Below, one piece after another: positions 16,887 through 25,222 of a stretch of 64,000 bases of DNA (its first letter is position 1; every line of letters starts with the position of its first letter). The DNA lies in NCBI RefSeq assembly GCF_017798205.1, contig NZ_CP060010.1, positions 1,674,001-1,738,000 on the forward strand, in the 5' to 3' direction. Both the position numbers and the translations under genes were made by a program. The notes under the pieces were generated by a model that was given only the letters and a program-made list of their open reading frames with translations, searched no databases and was not told the DNA's origin. The DNA comes from Cognatishimia activa (lineage in GTDB: Bacteria > Pseudomonadota > Alphaproteobacteria > Rhodobacterales > Rhodobacteraceae).

Positions 16887-18067
16887 TGCTGAGCAACCTC
16901 AAAGCACAACCGGCAGACAAAATCCTGACCCTGATGGCGGCCTATCGCGAAGATCCGCGTCCTGCCAAAGTGGATCTGGGCGTTGGCGTCTACAAAAACG
17001 CAGAGGGCGTGACGCCTGTTATGCGGGCTGTGAAAGAAGCAGAGCGCCGTCTGGTGGAGACACAGGAAAGCAAGAGCTATGTGGCTCTGGCAGGCGACCC
17101 TGCCTATGCGGATGCGATGATCGGCCTGATTCTGGGCGAGAGCGTCGCGCGCGACTCCATCGCAGCGGTGGCCACTCCGGGTGGCACGGGTGCCGTGCGT
17201 CAGGCGTTTGAACTGATCAAGATCGCAAATCCTGCCGCTAAAGTGCACGTGTCCAACCCAACCTGGCCAAACCACGTGTCGATCCTGAAGTATGTGGGCA
17301 TCGAGGCGGTTCCCTACCGCTACTTTGACACGGAAACACGCGGTGTTGATTTCGAGGGCATGCTTGAGGATCTCGGCAAGGCTGCAGAGGGCGATGTCGT
17401 TCTGCTGCATGGCTGCTGCCACAACCCTACCGGCGCGAATCTGAACCTGACGCAGTGGCAGAAGGTTGTGGATCTAATCAACGAGAAAAAACTGCTGGCG
17501 ATGGTCGATATCGCCTATCAGGGTTTTGGCGACGGTCTGGAAGAAGACGCGCAGGCTGTGCGCCTTGTGGCCTCCTCGGTCGCGAATGTTCTGATCGCGG
17601 GCAGCTGTTCCAAGAACTTCGGCATTTATCGTGAACGTACCGGCATTCTGATGGCGATCTCGGCTGACGCTGAAACGCCGATTGTGCAACAGAACCTAAA
17701 CTTCCTGAACCGCCAGAACTATTCCTTCCCACCGGATCACGGTGCGCGTGTTGTGACCACTATTCTGACGGATCCAGAGCTGCGTGCCGATTGGGCTGCC
17801 GAACTCGAAGAGGTGCGCCTCTCGATGCTGGGGCTGCGGGAGCAACTGGCCGAGGAGCTGCGGGAGCGTTCCGGTTCTGATCGCTTTGGCTTTATCGCCC
17901 AGCACCGTGGAATGTTCAGTCAAATCGGCACAACACCAGAGCTGGTGGAAAAAATGCGCGTGGACAGCGCGATCTATATGGTCAGCGACAGCCGCATGAA
18001 TATCGCGGGACTGAACGACAAATCCGTGCCTGTTCTGGCGAAGGCGATCGTCGACGCAGGCGTCTAA
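16886..18067 (+). CDS. aspartate/aromatic amino acid aminotransferase (class I)
   Basis: A 393-residue PLP-dependent aminotransferase of the AspC/TyrB type. Features include VDLGVGVYKN near the N-terminus, GGTGAVRQAFE, the substrate-binding HGCCHNPTGAN, and the PLP lysine in SCSKNFGIYRERTG (Lys243). The start at 16886 overlaps the sseA stop by one base; a longer ORF from 16841 would begin inside sseA. Aspartate versus aromatic preference cannot be told. The coupling to sseA suggests that cysteine transamination may be one of its activities. A terminator follows. Confidence 0.92.
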   Translation: MLSNLKAQPADKILTLMAAYREDPRPAKVDLGVGVYKNAEGVTPVMRAVKEAERRLVETQESKSYVALAGDPAYADAMIGLILGESVARDSIAAVATPGGTGAVRQAFELIKIANPAAKVHVSNPTWPNHVSILKYVGIEAVPYRYFDTETRGVDFEGMLEDLGKAAEGDVVLLHGCCHNPTGANLNLTQWQKVVDLINEKKLLAMVDIAYQGFGDGLEEDAQAVRLVASSVANVLIAGSCSKNFGIYRERTGILMAISADAETPIVQQNLNFLNRQNYSFPPDHGARVVTTILTDPELRADWAAELEEVRLSMLGLREQLAEELRERSGSDRFGFIAQHRGMFSQIGTTPELVEKMRVDSAIYMVSDSRMNIAGLNDKSVPVLAKAIVDAGV

Positions 18068-18091
18068 ACGCTTTGACAAAGTCTTGAGAAG

Positions 18092-18114
18092 GCGCTCGCG
18101 TGCGGGCGCTTTTT
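18092..18114 (+). terminator. rho-independent terminator after the aminotransferase
   Basis: The stem GCGCTC/GGGCGC with loop GCGTGC is followed by TTTTTCTTTTTT, 25 bases after the stop codon. Confidence 0.8.
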
Positions 18115-18216
18115 CTTTTTTAGAAATATTTTTCAAATATGCGACGGAAAGCACCGCGCCCCGCGTATCACCTTCATACAGCAAAGAGAACGAGACCCGA
18201 CCTCGAGCAGAAAGCG

Positions 18217-18328
18217 GGCCGTGTTCAACCTGTCCCCGAGACACGGCCTTCCCCCGTGTCACCCGGCCGCTCCCCAAAAGTTGGCCACTTCCCTTGGTGA
18301 CACATCGCCCGGGCCCTGTGCCCGGGCG
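18217..18328. other. three consecutive stem-loops
   Basis: Three perfect inverted repeats in a row: GGCCGTGT (18217-18224) with ACACGGCC (18241-18248); GTGTCACC (18256-18263) with GGTGACAC (18296-18303); and CGCCCGGGC (18306-18314) with GCCCGGGCG (18320-18328). They fill the gap between the aminotransferase terminator and the VOC gene. No U-tract follows. This could be a structured leader for the VOC gene or an RNA gene. An ORF across it (84 codons) has no family resemblance. Confidence 0.5.
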
Positions 18329-18351
18329 CGTTTCGTGATACTAGCAGCGTT

Positions 18352-18750
18352 ATGCAGACTCTGGCCCATATTTCATTGGTGGTTCGCGACTATGACGAGG
18401 CGATTGCCTTCTACGTAGACGTTCTGGGGTTCGAATTGGTGGAAGACAGCTGTCAACCCGAGCAAGACAAACGTTGGGTTGTGGTGCGGCCAAACGGAGG
18501 GGGCGCTTCGATATTGCTTGCGCGAGCGACCAGTCCCGAGCAGGCTAAGTTTATCGGAAATCAGGCCGGAGGGCGTGTGTTTCTGTTTCTTCAGACCGAT
18601 GATTTTTGGCGTGATTACAATGTTCTAGTATCAAAAGGTGTGGAGTTCACGCGCGCGCCAAAGACCGCGGAATACGGTATAGTCGCTGTCTTCAAAGATC
18701 TCTATGGAACGCTCTGGGACCTTGTTCAGTTCACCGATGGGCATCCTTGA
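18352..18750 (+). CDS. VOC family protein (glyoxalase/bleomycin resistance-like)
   Basis: A 132-residue protein with two beta-alpha-beta-beta-beta units typical of the vicinal oxygen chelate fold. The first unit starts LAHISLVVRDYDEAIAFYVDVLGFEL with a potential metal ligand His at position 6. The second ends with FKDLYGTLWDLVQF, where the usual metal-binding Glu near the end is not obvious. The specific substrate cannot be inferred. It stands alone, downstream of a strongly structured intergenic region. Confidence 0.85.
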   Translation: MQTLAHISLVVRDYDEAIAFYVDVLGFELVEDSCQPEQDKRWVVVRPNGGGASILLARATSPEQAKFIGNQAGGRVFLFLQTDDFWRDYNVLVSKGVEFTRAPKTAEYGIVAVFKDLYGTLWDLVQFTDGHP

Positions 18751-18926
18751 CGACCACAATTTTCCAGGGCCTCGACCCCACAAATGGCACTTAAGTGCTT
18801 TCAGATGTTCACAAATTGCTTGTCAAAATGGCAGATCATTCATACTACCTAGGATGTAGGTTGCGAGTAGCAAACCCGTTTAGCGAGTGAAATATAATAA
18901 CATAATCCTATCCTGAGGTTTAAAAC

Positions 18927-20300
18927 ATGACACTCCCCAGAGCAATCGGGCTCGCGACAGCATTATTTGTGCTGCCGTCCTTCAGCTTTGCGAGCGACTC
19001 TTCATCGAATGCTGCATCCCCTGACACCGTCTTTATCTTCAACTCACTTCTCTTTCTGATCGGCGGTTTCCTCGTCTTTTGGATGGCCGCTGGTTTTGCC
19101 ATGCTCGAAGCGGGACTTGTGCGCAGCAAGAACGTGGCCATGCAGCTGACGAAAAACATGTCACTCTTCGCGGTTGCAGCCACGCTTTATTATCTATTTG
19201 GCTACAACTTGATGTATCCGCTGGGCCAATGGTTCATCGATGGTTTCGTCTCTGCGGCTGTCGGCTTGGCCATTCTTGAGCCGGTCGCCGTCACGCGCGA
19301 GCTGGCGGATGACTATTCATACGCGGCCACCGGGTCTGACTTCTTCTTCCAGCTCATGTTCTGCGCCACCACTGCCTCTATCGTGTCTGGTGCCTTGGCT
19401 GAACGGATCAAACTTTGGCCTTTCCTTGCGTTTACCGTTGTCCTGACCGGATTGATCTATCCGCTCCAGGCCTCGTGGAAATGGGGTGGCGGTTTCCTCG
19501 ATCAGGCAGGTTTCCTGGACTTCGCGGGCTCTACTGTTGTGCACTCTGTGGGCGGATGGGCCGCTCTGACCGGAGCTCTGATCCTGGGCCCACGTATTGG
19601 CAAATACAATGGCGACAAGGTGATGGAGCTGCCGTGGTCTGACCTCAGTCTTGCGGCGCTTGGGACGTTTATCCTGTGGCTCGGCTGGTTCGGGTTTAAC
19701 GGCGCGTCGCAGCTTGCGATGGGGACTGTTGGTGATATCTCTGATATCTCACGCATCTTTGCCAATACCAACGCGGCGGCGGCCGGGGGTGTTCTCGCGA
19801 CGTTGATCCTCTCTCAGATCCTGCATGACAAACCAAGCCTCATGGTCGTTCTCAATGGCGCCCTCGGAGGCCTCGTGGCGATCACCGCAGAGCCTCTGAC
19901 CCCAACTCTGGGCGCAGCAACTCTGATCGGTGCTGTTGGCGGCGTGATCGTAGTCTTCGCAGTTCCAATGCTGGACCGCATGAAGATCGACGACGTTGTT
20001 GGCGCGATCCCAGTGCATTTGGCCTGCGGGATCTGGGGCACTTTGGCGGTGGTCTTTACCAATCCAGACGCAAGCATTCTTGCGCAGCTTTACGGCATCG
20101 GCGCAATCGGTCTGTTCACTGTGCTTACGTCGGCCTTGGTGTGGTGGCTTTTGTCTCTGACCATGGGGCTGCGCGTCGGTATCGAAACCGAGATCGCAGG
20201 TCTTGATATCGCCGAACTGAGCAGCGAGGCCTTTCCCGAGCATCTGCGGCAGGCAAGCAACAGCCCTAAGCAGTCCACAGAGACACCGGCTGAAGCCTGA
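18927..20300 (+). CDS. amtB: ammonium transporter (stand-alone copy)
   Basis: A 457-residue Amt/MEP/Rh family channel with a cleavable signal-like N-terminus (ATALFVLPSFSFAS) and about eleven membrane helices. The two pore histidines are His206 in TVVHSVGG and His364 in IPVHLACGIWG. The AMT signature region DFAGSTVVHSVGGWAALTGA is present. It is convergent with, and highly similar to, the glnK-linked copy at 20373-21704; a 125-base stretch of the two genes is identical. The C-terminal tail is longer (EHLRQASNSPKQSTETPAEA), which may alter PII control. Confidence 0.95.
   Translation: MTLPRAIGLATALFVLPSFSFASDSSSNAASPDTVFIFNSLLFLIGGFLVFWMAAGFAMLEAGLVRSKNVAMQLTKNMSLFAVAATLYYLFGYNLMYPLGQWFIDGFVSAAVGLAILEPVAVTRELADDYSYAATGSDFFFQLMFCATTASIVSGALAERIKLWPFLAFTVVLTGLIYPLQASWKWGGGFLDQAGFLDFAGSTVVHSVGGWAALTGALILGPRIGKYNGDKVMELPWSDLSLAALGTFILWLGWFGFNGASQLAMGTVGDISDISRIFANTNAAAAGGVLATLILSQILHDKPSLMVVLNGALGGLVAITAEPLTPTLGAATLIGAVGGVIVVFAVPMLDRMKIDDVVGAIPVHLACGIWGTLAVVFTNPDASILAQLYGIGAIGLFTVLTSALVWWLLSLTMGLRVGIETEIAGLDIAELSSEAFPEHLRQASNSPKQSTETPAEA
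19887..20011 (+). repeat. 125-base perfect inverted duplicate within amt genes, copy 1
   Basis: Identical, base for base, to the reverse complement of 20617-20741. Just outside this tract the two amt genes differ at many synonymous sites. See the second copy. Recent gene conversion is the simplest explanation. Confidence 0.95.
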
Positions 20301-20321
20301 ACAATTCAGGCAGGCAATAAA

Positions 20322-20350
20322 AAAGCCCGGAGCGATCTGCTCCGGGCTTT
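20322..20350. terminator. bidirectional terminator between convergent amt genes
   Basis: A perfect 12-base-pair stem (AAAGCCCGGAGC / GCTCCGGGCTTT) with loop GATCT. It has T-runs on both strands and serves both transporter genes, which end 22 bases either side. Confidence 0.92.
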
Positions 20351-20372
20351 CTTTGTTTATGAGGTCTAAGGC

Positions 20373-21704
20373 TTAGCCTTTGGAGAACTCAGGATATGCT
20401 TCCATACCCAGCTCTGCCATATCCAGACCAGTGATCTCGGCTTCTTCGTCCACACGCAGACCCATGATCGCGTTCAGGATGAACCAGACCACACCGGAGG
20501 CTACGACGGTGAAGATACCGACAACCACGATGGCGTAGATCTGAGTGCCCAGGGACGCGTCAGAGTTGGTGAAGACAACTGCGATGGTGCCCCAGATACC
20601 TGCGATCAGGTGAACAGGGATCGCGCCAACAACGTCGTCGATCTTCATGCGGTCCAGCATTGGAACTGCGAAGACTACGATCACGCCGCCAACAGCACCG
20701 ATCAGAGTTGCTGCGCCCAGAGTTGGGGTCAGAGGCTCTGCAGTGATGGACACGAGGCCCGCCAGCGCGCCGTTCAGAACCATGGTCAGGTCAGGCTTCT
20801 TGTACATGATCTGAGTCAGGATCAGAGCTGCGATTGCGCCACCTGCTGCTGCAGTGTTGGTGTTTGCAAAGATGCGGGATACGTCTGCAACGTCGCCAAC
20901 AGTGCCCATCGCCAGCTGAGAGCCGCCGTTGAAGCCGAACCAACCCAGCCACAGGATGAATGTACCCAGAGTCGCGAGCGTCAGGTTAGAACCTGGCATA
21001 GGAACGGTTTTACCGTCTTTGTACTTGCCGATACGTGGGCCCAGGATCAGAGCGCCTGTCAGAGCGGCCCAGCCACCTACAGAGTGCACAACGGTGGAAC
21101 CCGCGAAGTCCAGGAAGCCAGCCGCGTCAAGGAACCCGCCGCCCCATTTCCAGGAGGCTTGCAGTGGGTAGATGACGGCAGTCAGAACGATCGTGAAGAT
21201 CAGGAATGGCCACAGTTTGATACGCTCGGCGAGAGTACCGGACACGATGGACGCGGTGGTCGCACAGAACATCAGCTGGAAGAAGAAGTCAGAACCAGTG
21301 GATGCATAACCATAGTCGTCTGCACCGTCACGGCCAACGCCAACAGCTTCCAGAACACCTACGCCCCAGACGCCGGACAGAACGCCGTCAACGGACCATG
21401 TGCCCAGTGGGTACATCAGGTTGTAGCCGATGAGGTAGTAGAAGATCGCCGCCAGCGAGAACAGGGAGATGTTCTTGATCAGCTGCATGGTAACGTTCTT
21501 GCCGCGTACGAGGCCCGCTTCGAGCATCGCAAAGCCTGCTGCCATCCAGAAGACCAGGAAGCCGCCGACGAGGAACAGCAGAGAGTTCAGAATAAAGATC
21601 GTGTCGCTGGAAGCGTCGACGCCAGGAACTGCGTCCTGTGCCAGGCCCAGCGATGGCAGAGCGACCAATGCGGAGGCCAAGCCAAGTTTGCTTGCGAGTT
21701 TCAT
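20373..21704 (-). CDS. amtB: ammonium transporter, glnK-linked
   Basis: A 443-residue Amt family channel with a signal-like N-terminus (LASALVALPSLGLAQ) and about eleven membrane helices, including the pore-histidine motifs TVVHSVGGWAAL and IPVHLIAGIWG. It lies 29 bases downstream of glnK in the same direction, the classical glnK-amtB arrangement in which uridylylation of GlnK controls channel closure. The C-terminal EEAEITGLDMAELGMEAYPEF is the conserved cytoplasmic tail. It is paralogous to the convergent gene at 18927. Confidence 0.96.
   Translation of the reverse strand: MKLASKLGLASALVALPSLGLAQDAVPGVDASSDTIFILNSLLFLVGGFLVFWMAAGFAMLEAGLVRGKNVTMQLIKNISLFSLAAIFYYLIGYNLMYPLGTWSVDGVLSGVWGVGVLEAVGVGRDGADDYGYASTGSDFFFQLMFCATTASIVSGTLAERIKLWPFLIFTIVLTAVIYPLQASWKWGGGFLDAAGFLDFAGSTVVHSVGGWAALTGALILGPRIGKYKDGKTVPMPGSNLTLATLGTFILWLGWFGFNGGSQLAMGTVGDVADVSRIFANTNTAAAGGAIAALILTQIMYKKPDLTMVLNGALAGLVSITAEPLTPTLGAATLIGAVGGVIVVFAVPMLDRMKIDDVVGAIPVHLIAGIWGTIAVVFTNSDASLGTQIYAIVVVGIFTVVASGVVWFILNAIMGLRVDEEAEITGLDMAELGMEAYPEFSKG
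20617..20741 (-). repeat. 125-base perfect inverted duplicate within amt genes, copy 2
   Basis: The reverse complement of this stretch equals 19887-20011 without a mismatch. It encodes the segment from AEPLTPTLGAATL to KIDDVVGAIP in both proteins. Confidence 0.95.
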
Positions 21705-21733
21705 GATAGGATATTCCCCTTTTGATCGCGCTC

Positions 21734-22072
21734 TTACAGCGCGTCTTCGTTGGTTTCGCCGGTCCGCACACGCACAGCCTGCGCCACGTCCAGAACAAAG
21801 ATCTTGCCGTCACCGATTTTGCCGGTGCGCGCAGTGTTGGAGATGGTTTCAACCACCTGATCAACCATGGAAGCTGCGACGACGAGCTCCAGTTTGACCT
21901 TCGGTACAAAATTAACGGTGTATTCTGCACCGCGGTAAATTTCAGTGTGACCGGACTGAGCGCCAAAGCCCTTGATCTCGGTTACCATGAGACCGCGCAC
22001 GCCGATCTCGGTCAGCGCCTCGCGGACCTCCTCGAGCTTGAACGGTTTAATCGTTGCAATAATCAGTTTCAC
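21734..22072 (-). CDS. glnK: nitrogen regulatory protein PII (GlnK)
   Basis: A 112-residue PII signal protein. It begins MKLIIATIKPFKLEEVREAL, has the T-loop with the uridylylation tyrosine in YRGAEYTVNF (Tyr51), and has the ATP-binding GKIGDGKIFV and RVRTGE regions. It precedes amtB with a 29-base gap. Regulation by the Ntr system is expected for this operon, but I cannot identify a sigma-54 promoter. Two direct repeats of TTTTTGCAC lie about 125 bases upstream. Confidence 0.97.
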   Translation of the reverse strand: MKLIIATIKPFKLEEVREALTEIGVRGLMVTEIKGFGAQSGHTEIYRGAEYTVNFVPKVKLELVVAASMVDQVVETISNTARTGKIGDGKIFVLDVAQAVRVRTGETNEDAL

Positions 22073-22195
22073 CCTGATCCCCTTTCCTGTGGCTTGGCAG
22101 CGCGCGTCGCTGACAAGTCAGTACCGCCGCAGAAAAACCCGCCCCAAGGGGGGAATCGAAGGGAAACAGGGCGTCAACTGCCCAAAAATGGAGCG

Positions 22196-22215
22196 TTTTT
22201 GCACAATTTTTGCAC
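22196..22215. promoter_or_regulatory. direct repeats TTTTTGCAC upstream of glnK and the PBP gene
   Basis: Two copies of TTTTTGCAC (22196-22204 and 22207-22215) with 11-base periodicity, so they lie on the same helix face. They stand in the divergent region between glnK and the PBP gene. They resemble NtrC half-sites only loosely and are not arranged as an inverted repeat. The binding protein is unknown. Confidence 0.3.
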
Positions 22216-22339
22216 TTTTAAGGCGCGTCGCACAAAAAATAGGCAAAATTTAAAGCGATCTTCCGCTTACTCGCTGCTCTACATTTTCGAATTCATTAGT
22301 TAAAATATGCCCAATTAAGACTGTCGAGCAGACTGATCC

Positions 22340-24505
22340 ATGCGTGATTCCAAGAAAAAGAGGTCGCCCCTCGTGGCTGACAATCGCTATGGCGCCAAGC
22401 GCTCTGGCAGGGGAAAGCCTGCGGGCAAAGCGCCTGCGAAATCCGCAAAACCCGCAAGCAAAGCAAAACGCGGGACAACCCGACGCAAGCCGACGCCCAA
22501 GAAGCGGAGCCTTTTGGGGCGGCTCTGGGCGTGGTTCTGGGGGTTGGTCTGGACAATCACATGGCGCGTCGCGATGGTGGTTGCGACCATCATCGGTCTG
22601 GCGGTCGGCTATCAATATGTGCTCTTGCCGGATTTGGACGCCTTATTGGATGGGCGCGCACAGGGGTCTGTGACTTTGATGGACCGTAATGGCGATGTTT
22701 TTGCATGGCGCGGGGATCAGTTTGGCGGAGTCGTCACGGCAAGCTCCGTCTCTCCGCATCTCAAGAACGCAGTCGTCGCGACCGAGGACAAACGGTTCTA
22801 CAACCATTTCGGCGTCAGCCCGCGTGGTGTGGCCTCTGCCGTCCGTATCAACCTGCGTGAAGGGCGGGGGCCATTGCAGGGCCACGGCGGCTCGACCATT
22901 ACGCAGCAGACAGCCAAGCTGCTTTGTCTGGGTGTCGAGTTCGACAAAGACCAGTGGAAGAGCGAAGCGGCCTATGTCGCCGATTGCCGCCGCACGTCGA
23001 TGACCCGCAAAATCACCGAAGCGATCTACGCTTTGGCGATGGAGGTGAAATATTCCAAGGACGAGATTCTCTCGATCTATCTGAACCGTGCTTATATGGG
23101 CGGCGGGGCTTATGGGGTTGAGGCTGCGGGGCAGGTCTATTTCGGCAAGAATGCAGCCGAGCTTAGCCCAGCAGAAAGCGCGATGATTGCCGGGCTTTTG
23201 ACGGCACCGACACGATTGGCTCCGACCAATAATCTTGAACGCAGTCAGGATCGCGCTGCGACAATTCTGCGTTTGATGAATGAGCAGGGCTACCTAAGCA
23301 ACGAACAGACTCTCTTTTGGCAAGAAAACCCCGCGACGCTGTCAGAGGCCGCTCAGGCCAAAGCGGGCGGGTATTTCGCGGATTGGATCATGCGGCCGGA
23401 AAACCTTCCGGATTTCCTAGGCCAGAAAACCACCGAGGACGTGATTATCCAGACCACACTGGATCAGCGCATCCAGACGGCCGCCGAAGAGGGGCTGCAA
23501 TGGGTCTTTGAAAACAACGTGCGCAAAGGCTCTGAGGCGCAGGCCGCTGTGGTGGTCATGTCTGCTGATGGGGCCGTGCGTGCTATGATCGGCGGGCGTC
23601 AGACCAAAGTCAGCGGGGCGTTTAATCGCGCGGTGCAGGCGAAACGTCAGACCGGGTCGGCGTTCAAGCCATTTGTCTATGGGACCGCGCTGGATCTGGG
23701 TTACAGTCACAACGATCTGGTCGAGGATGCGCCGCTTTGCATGAACATCCCCGGCTCTGGCGAGTGGTGCCCGCGCAACTATACCAACGAATACTATGGC
23801 GATGTGACGCTGGAATGGGCCTTGGCCAATTCGCTCAATATCCCGGCGGTTAAGATCTCGGAGTCGGTCGGTCGCGACAACGTGCGCAAAGTGGCGGCGG
23901 ACTTTGGCATTGAAAGTGATCTTGCCGATGGTCCGGCACTGGCATTGGGGGCCTCAGAGAGTTCCCTGCTTGAAATGACTGGGGCCTACGCAGGTATTTT
24001 GAACGGTGGCTCGTCGGTAACGCCTTATGGGCTGGTTGAATTGCGCCTGCAGGGCGAAGACGAGCCTATGATGGGCACCGCTGGAGGTATTGGCGAGCGG
24101 GTCATCACAGAGGGTGCCGCGCGCGAGTTGATTTATATGATGAGTAAAGTCGTCTCTGAGGGCAGTGGTACCCGCGCGCAATTGCCGGGTTGGGAAGTGG
24201 CCGGCAAGACGGGCACGACGAGTGCGGCGAAAGACGCGTGGTTTATTGGGTTCACAGCAGACTATGTGACTGGCGTGTGGATGGGCTATGACGACAACAC
24301 GCCTTTGACGGGGGTTACCGGCGGCGGTCTTCCGGCGGAAATCTGGAAGCAAGTCATGACCCGCGTCAGCGACGGCGAAATCCCACGCGCCCTGCCGGGC
24401 TTTACCCCAAGCAGAAATGCCAACCGCGTGCCAGAACCGGTACGCAACAACCGGGAAAATGTGCTGGAACAACTTCTGCGCGGGATTTTGGGCGGGCGGA
24501 ATTGA
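22340..24505 (+). CDS. class A penicillin-binding protein (transglycosylase/transpeptidase)
   Basis: A 721-residue bifunctional peptidoglycan synthase. It has a basic cytoplasmic tail (residues 1-60), one membrane segment (about 75-98), a GT51 domain with catalytic Glu149 in ATEDKRFYNHFG and GGSTITQQTAKL, and a transpeptidase domain with SXXK at Ser440-Lys443 (TGSAFKPF), SLN, and KTGTTSAAKDAW. Length fits PBP1A-like or PBP1C-like enzymes of Rhodobacterales. It is a single-gene unit, divergent from glnK. Confidence 0.94.
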   Translation: MRDSKKKRSPLVADNRYGAKRSGRGKPAGKAPAKSAKPASKAKRGTTRRKPTPKKRSLLGRLWAWFWGLVWTITWRVAMVVATIIGLAVGYQYVLLPDLDALLDGRAQGSVTLMDRNGDVFAWRGDQFGGVVTASSVSPHLKNAVVATEDKRFYNHFGVSPRGVASAVRINLREGRGPLQGHGGSTITQQTAKLLCLGVEFDKDQWKSEAAYVADCRRTSMTRKITEAIYALAMEVKYSKDEILSIYLNRAYMGGGAYGVEAAGQVYFGKNAAELSPAESAMIAGLLTAPTRLAPTNNLERSQDRAATILRLMNEQGYLSNEQTLFWQENPATLSEAAQAKAGGYFADWIMRPENLPDFLGQKTTEDVIIQTTLDQRIQTAAEEGLQWVFENNVRKGSEAQAAVVVMSADGAVRAMIGGRQTKVSGAFNRAVQAKRQTGSAFKPFVYGTALDLGYSHNDLVEDAPLCMNIPGSGEWCPRNYTNEYYGDVTLEWALANSLNIPAVKISESVGRDNVRKVAADFGIESDLADGPALALGASESSLLEMTGAYAGILNGGSSVTPYGLVELRLQGEDEPMMGTAGGIGERVITEGAARELIYMMSKVVSEGSGTRAQLPGWEVAGKTGTTSAAKDAWFIGFTADYVTGVWMGYDDNTPLTGVTGGGLPAEIWKQVMTRVSDGEIPRALPGFTPSRNANRVPEPVRNNRENVLEQLLRGILGGRN

Positions 24506-24629
24506 TCGCTGCATCCTAGAAACGGCGATAATGCTTGGCTGAAAACGCGTTTGCTTTGGGCGAACAAAAGATGTTGCCCTAAAGTGGTGGTCGCCTTAAG
24601 GGCGCGAGCTTGTGAAAATCAGGCGTTCG

Positions 24630-25214
24630 CTAGCCGAACTTGCGCAGGTCTGCGATCAGGGCGTCCAGATCTCCGCCGCGCTTGTCCAGCATCGCGCCGA
24701 TCTCGGATTTTTCTGACAGACGCAGGCTGATGCCTTCGACGATCAGATCAAAGAACAGGTTCTTGCCCGTGCGGTTGGACACCAGAAAATCCACCGCAAA
24801 AGGTGCTTGCCCGGGCAGATCGGCCACGGTTTCCACGCGGAAATAGTTCTTTTCCTTCTTGGCGTTTTGCACAACGATCTTGCCACCTTTGAATTCATTA
24901 AAGCGGCGGCCGTATTTGCCAGAGATATATTTGGTGAAGGCACTGACATATTGGTTGCGTTGCGACGCGCTCATACGGCGCGCGTCCGGTCCCAAAGCCG
25001 AGCCTGCGATCCAGGCCACATCTGCGTGGCGTTTGAAGATGCCTTCAAAATCGCGCACCATGCCATTGATCGATTTCCCGGACGCGATCACTTGGTTGAT
25101 ATCGGTGACGACCTTGTCGACCAGAACACGGGCTTCTCCGGTGGTCAGCGCGAAGGCAGAAGCCGGCATCAGGGCCAGAGCTGCGCCGGATGCGAGGAAA
25201 ATACGACGTTTCAT
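24630..25214 (-). CDS. mlaC: MlaC-family phospholipid-binding protein
   Basis: A 194-residue periplasmic protein with a signal peptide (RIFLASGAALALMPASAFA) and the MlaC/Ttg2D fold. Typical phrases include VDKVVTDINQVIASGK, FKRHADVAWIAGSALG, and the C-terminal LSEKSEIGAMLDKRGGDLDALIADLR. MlaC shuttles phospholipids between the outer-membrane MlaA complex and the inner-membrane MlaFEDB transporter. It is the second gene of a two-gene unit with mlaA, eight bases apart. The inner-membrane components are not in the window. Confidence 0.93.
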   Translation of the reverse strand: MKRRIFLASGAALALMPASAFALTTGEARVLVDKVVTDINQVIASGKSINGMVRDFEGIFKRHADVAWIAGSALGPDARRMSASQRNQYVSAFTKYISGKYGRRFNEFKGGKIVVQNAKKEKNYFRVETVADLPGQAPFAVDFLVSNRTGKNLFFDLIVEGISLRLSEKSEIGAMLDKRGGDLDALIADLRKFG

Positions 25215-25222
25215 AACATCAC

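Noticed and set aside
18084-18338. Plus-strand ORF of 84 codons in the stem-loop region
   Set aside because: No ribosome site, no family resemblance, begins in the aminotransferase terminator and is explained by the inverted repeats.
18817-18870. Possible sigma-54 or sigma-70 promoter of the stand-alone amtB (TGGCAC...TGCTT nearby; TTGTCA...TACTAC)
   Set aside because: The -24/-12 spacing is off by one base and the -10 match is poor; evidence is too weak to list.
20610-21725. Plus-strand ORF of 371 codons opposite the glnK-linked amtB
   Set aside because: Antisense to a clear ammonium transporter; composition and lack of any motif mark it as a shadow frame.
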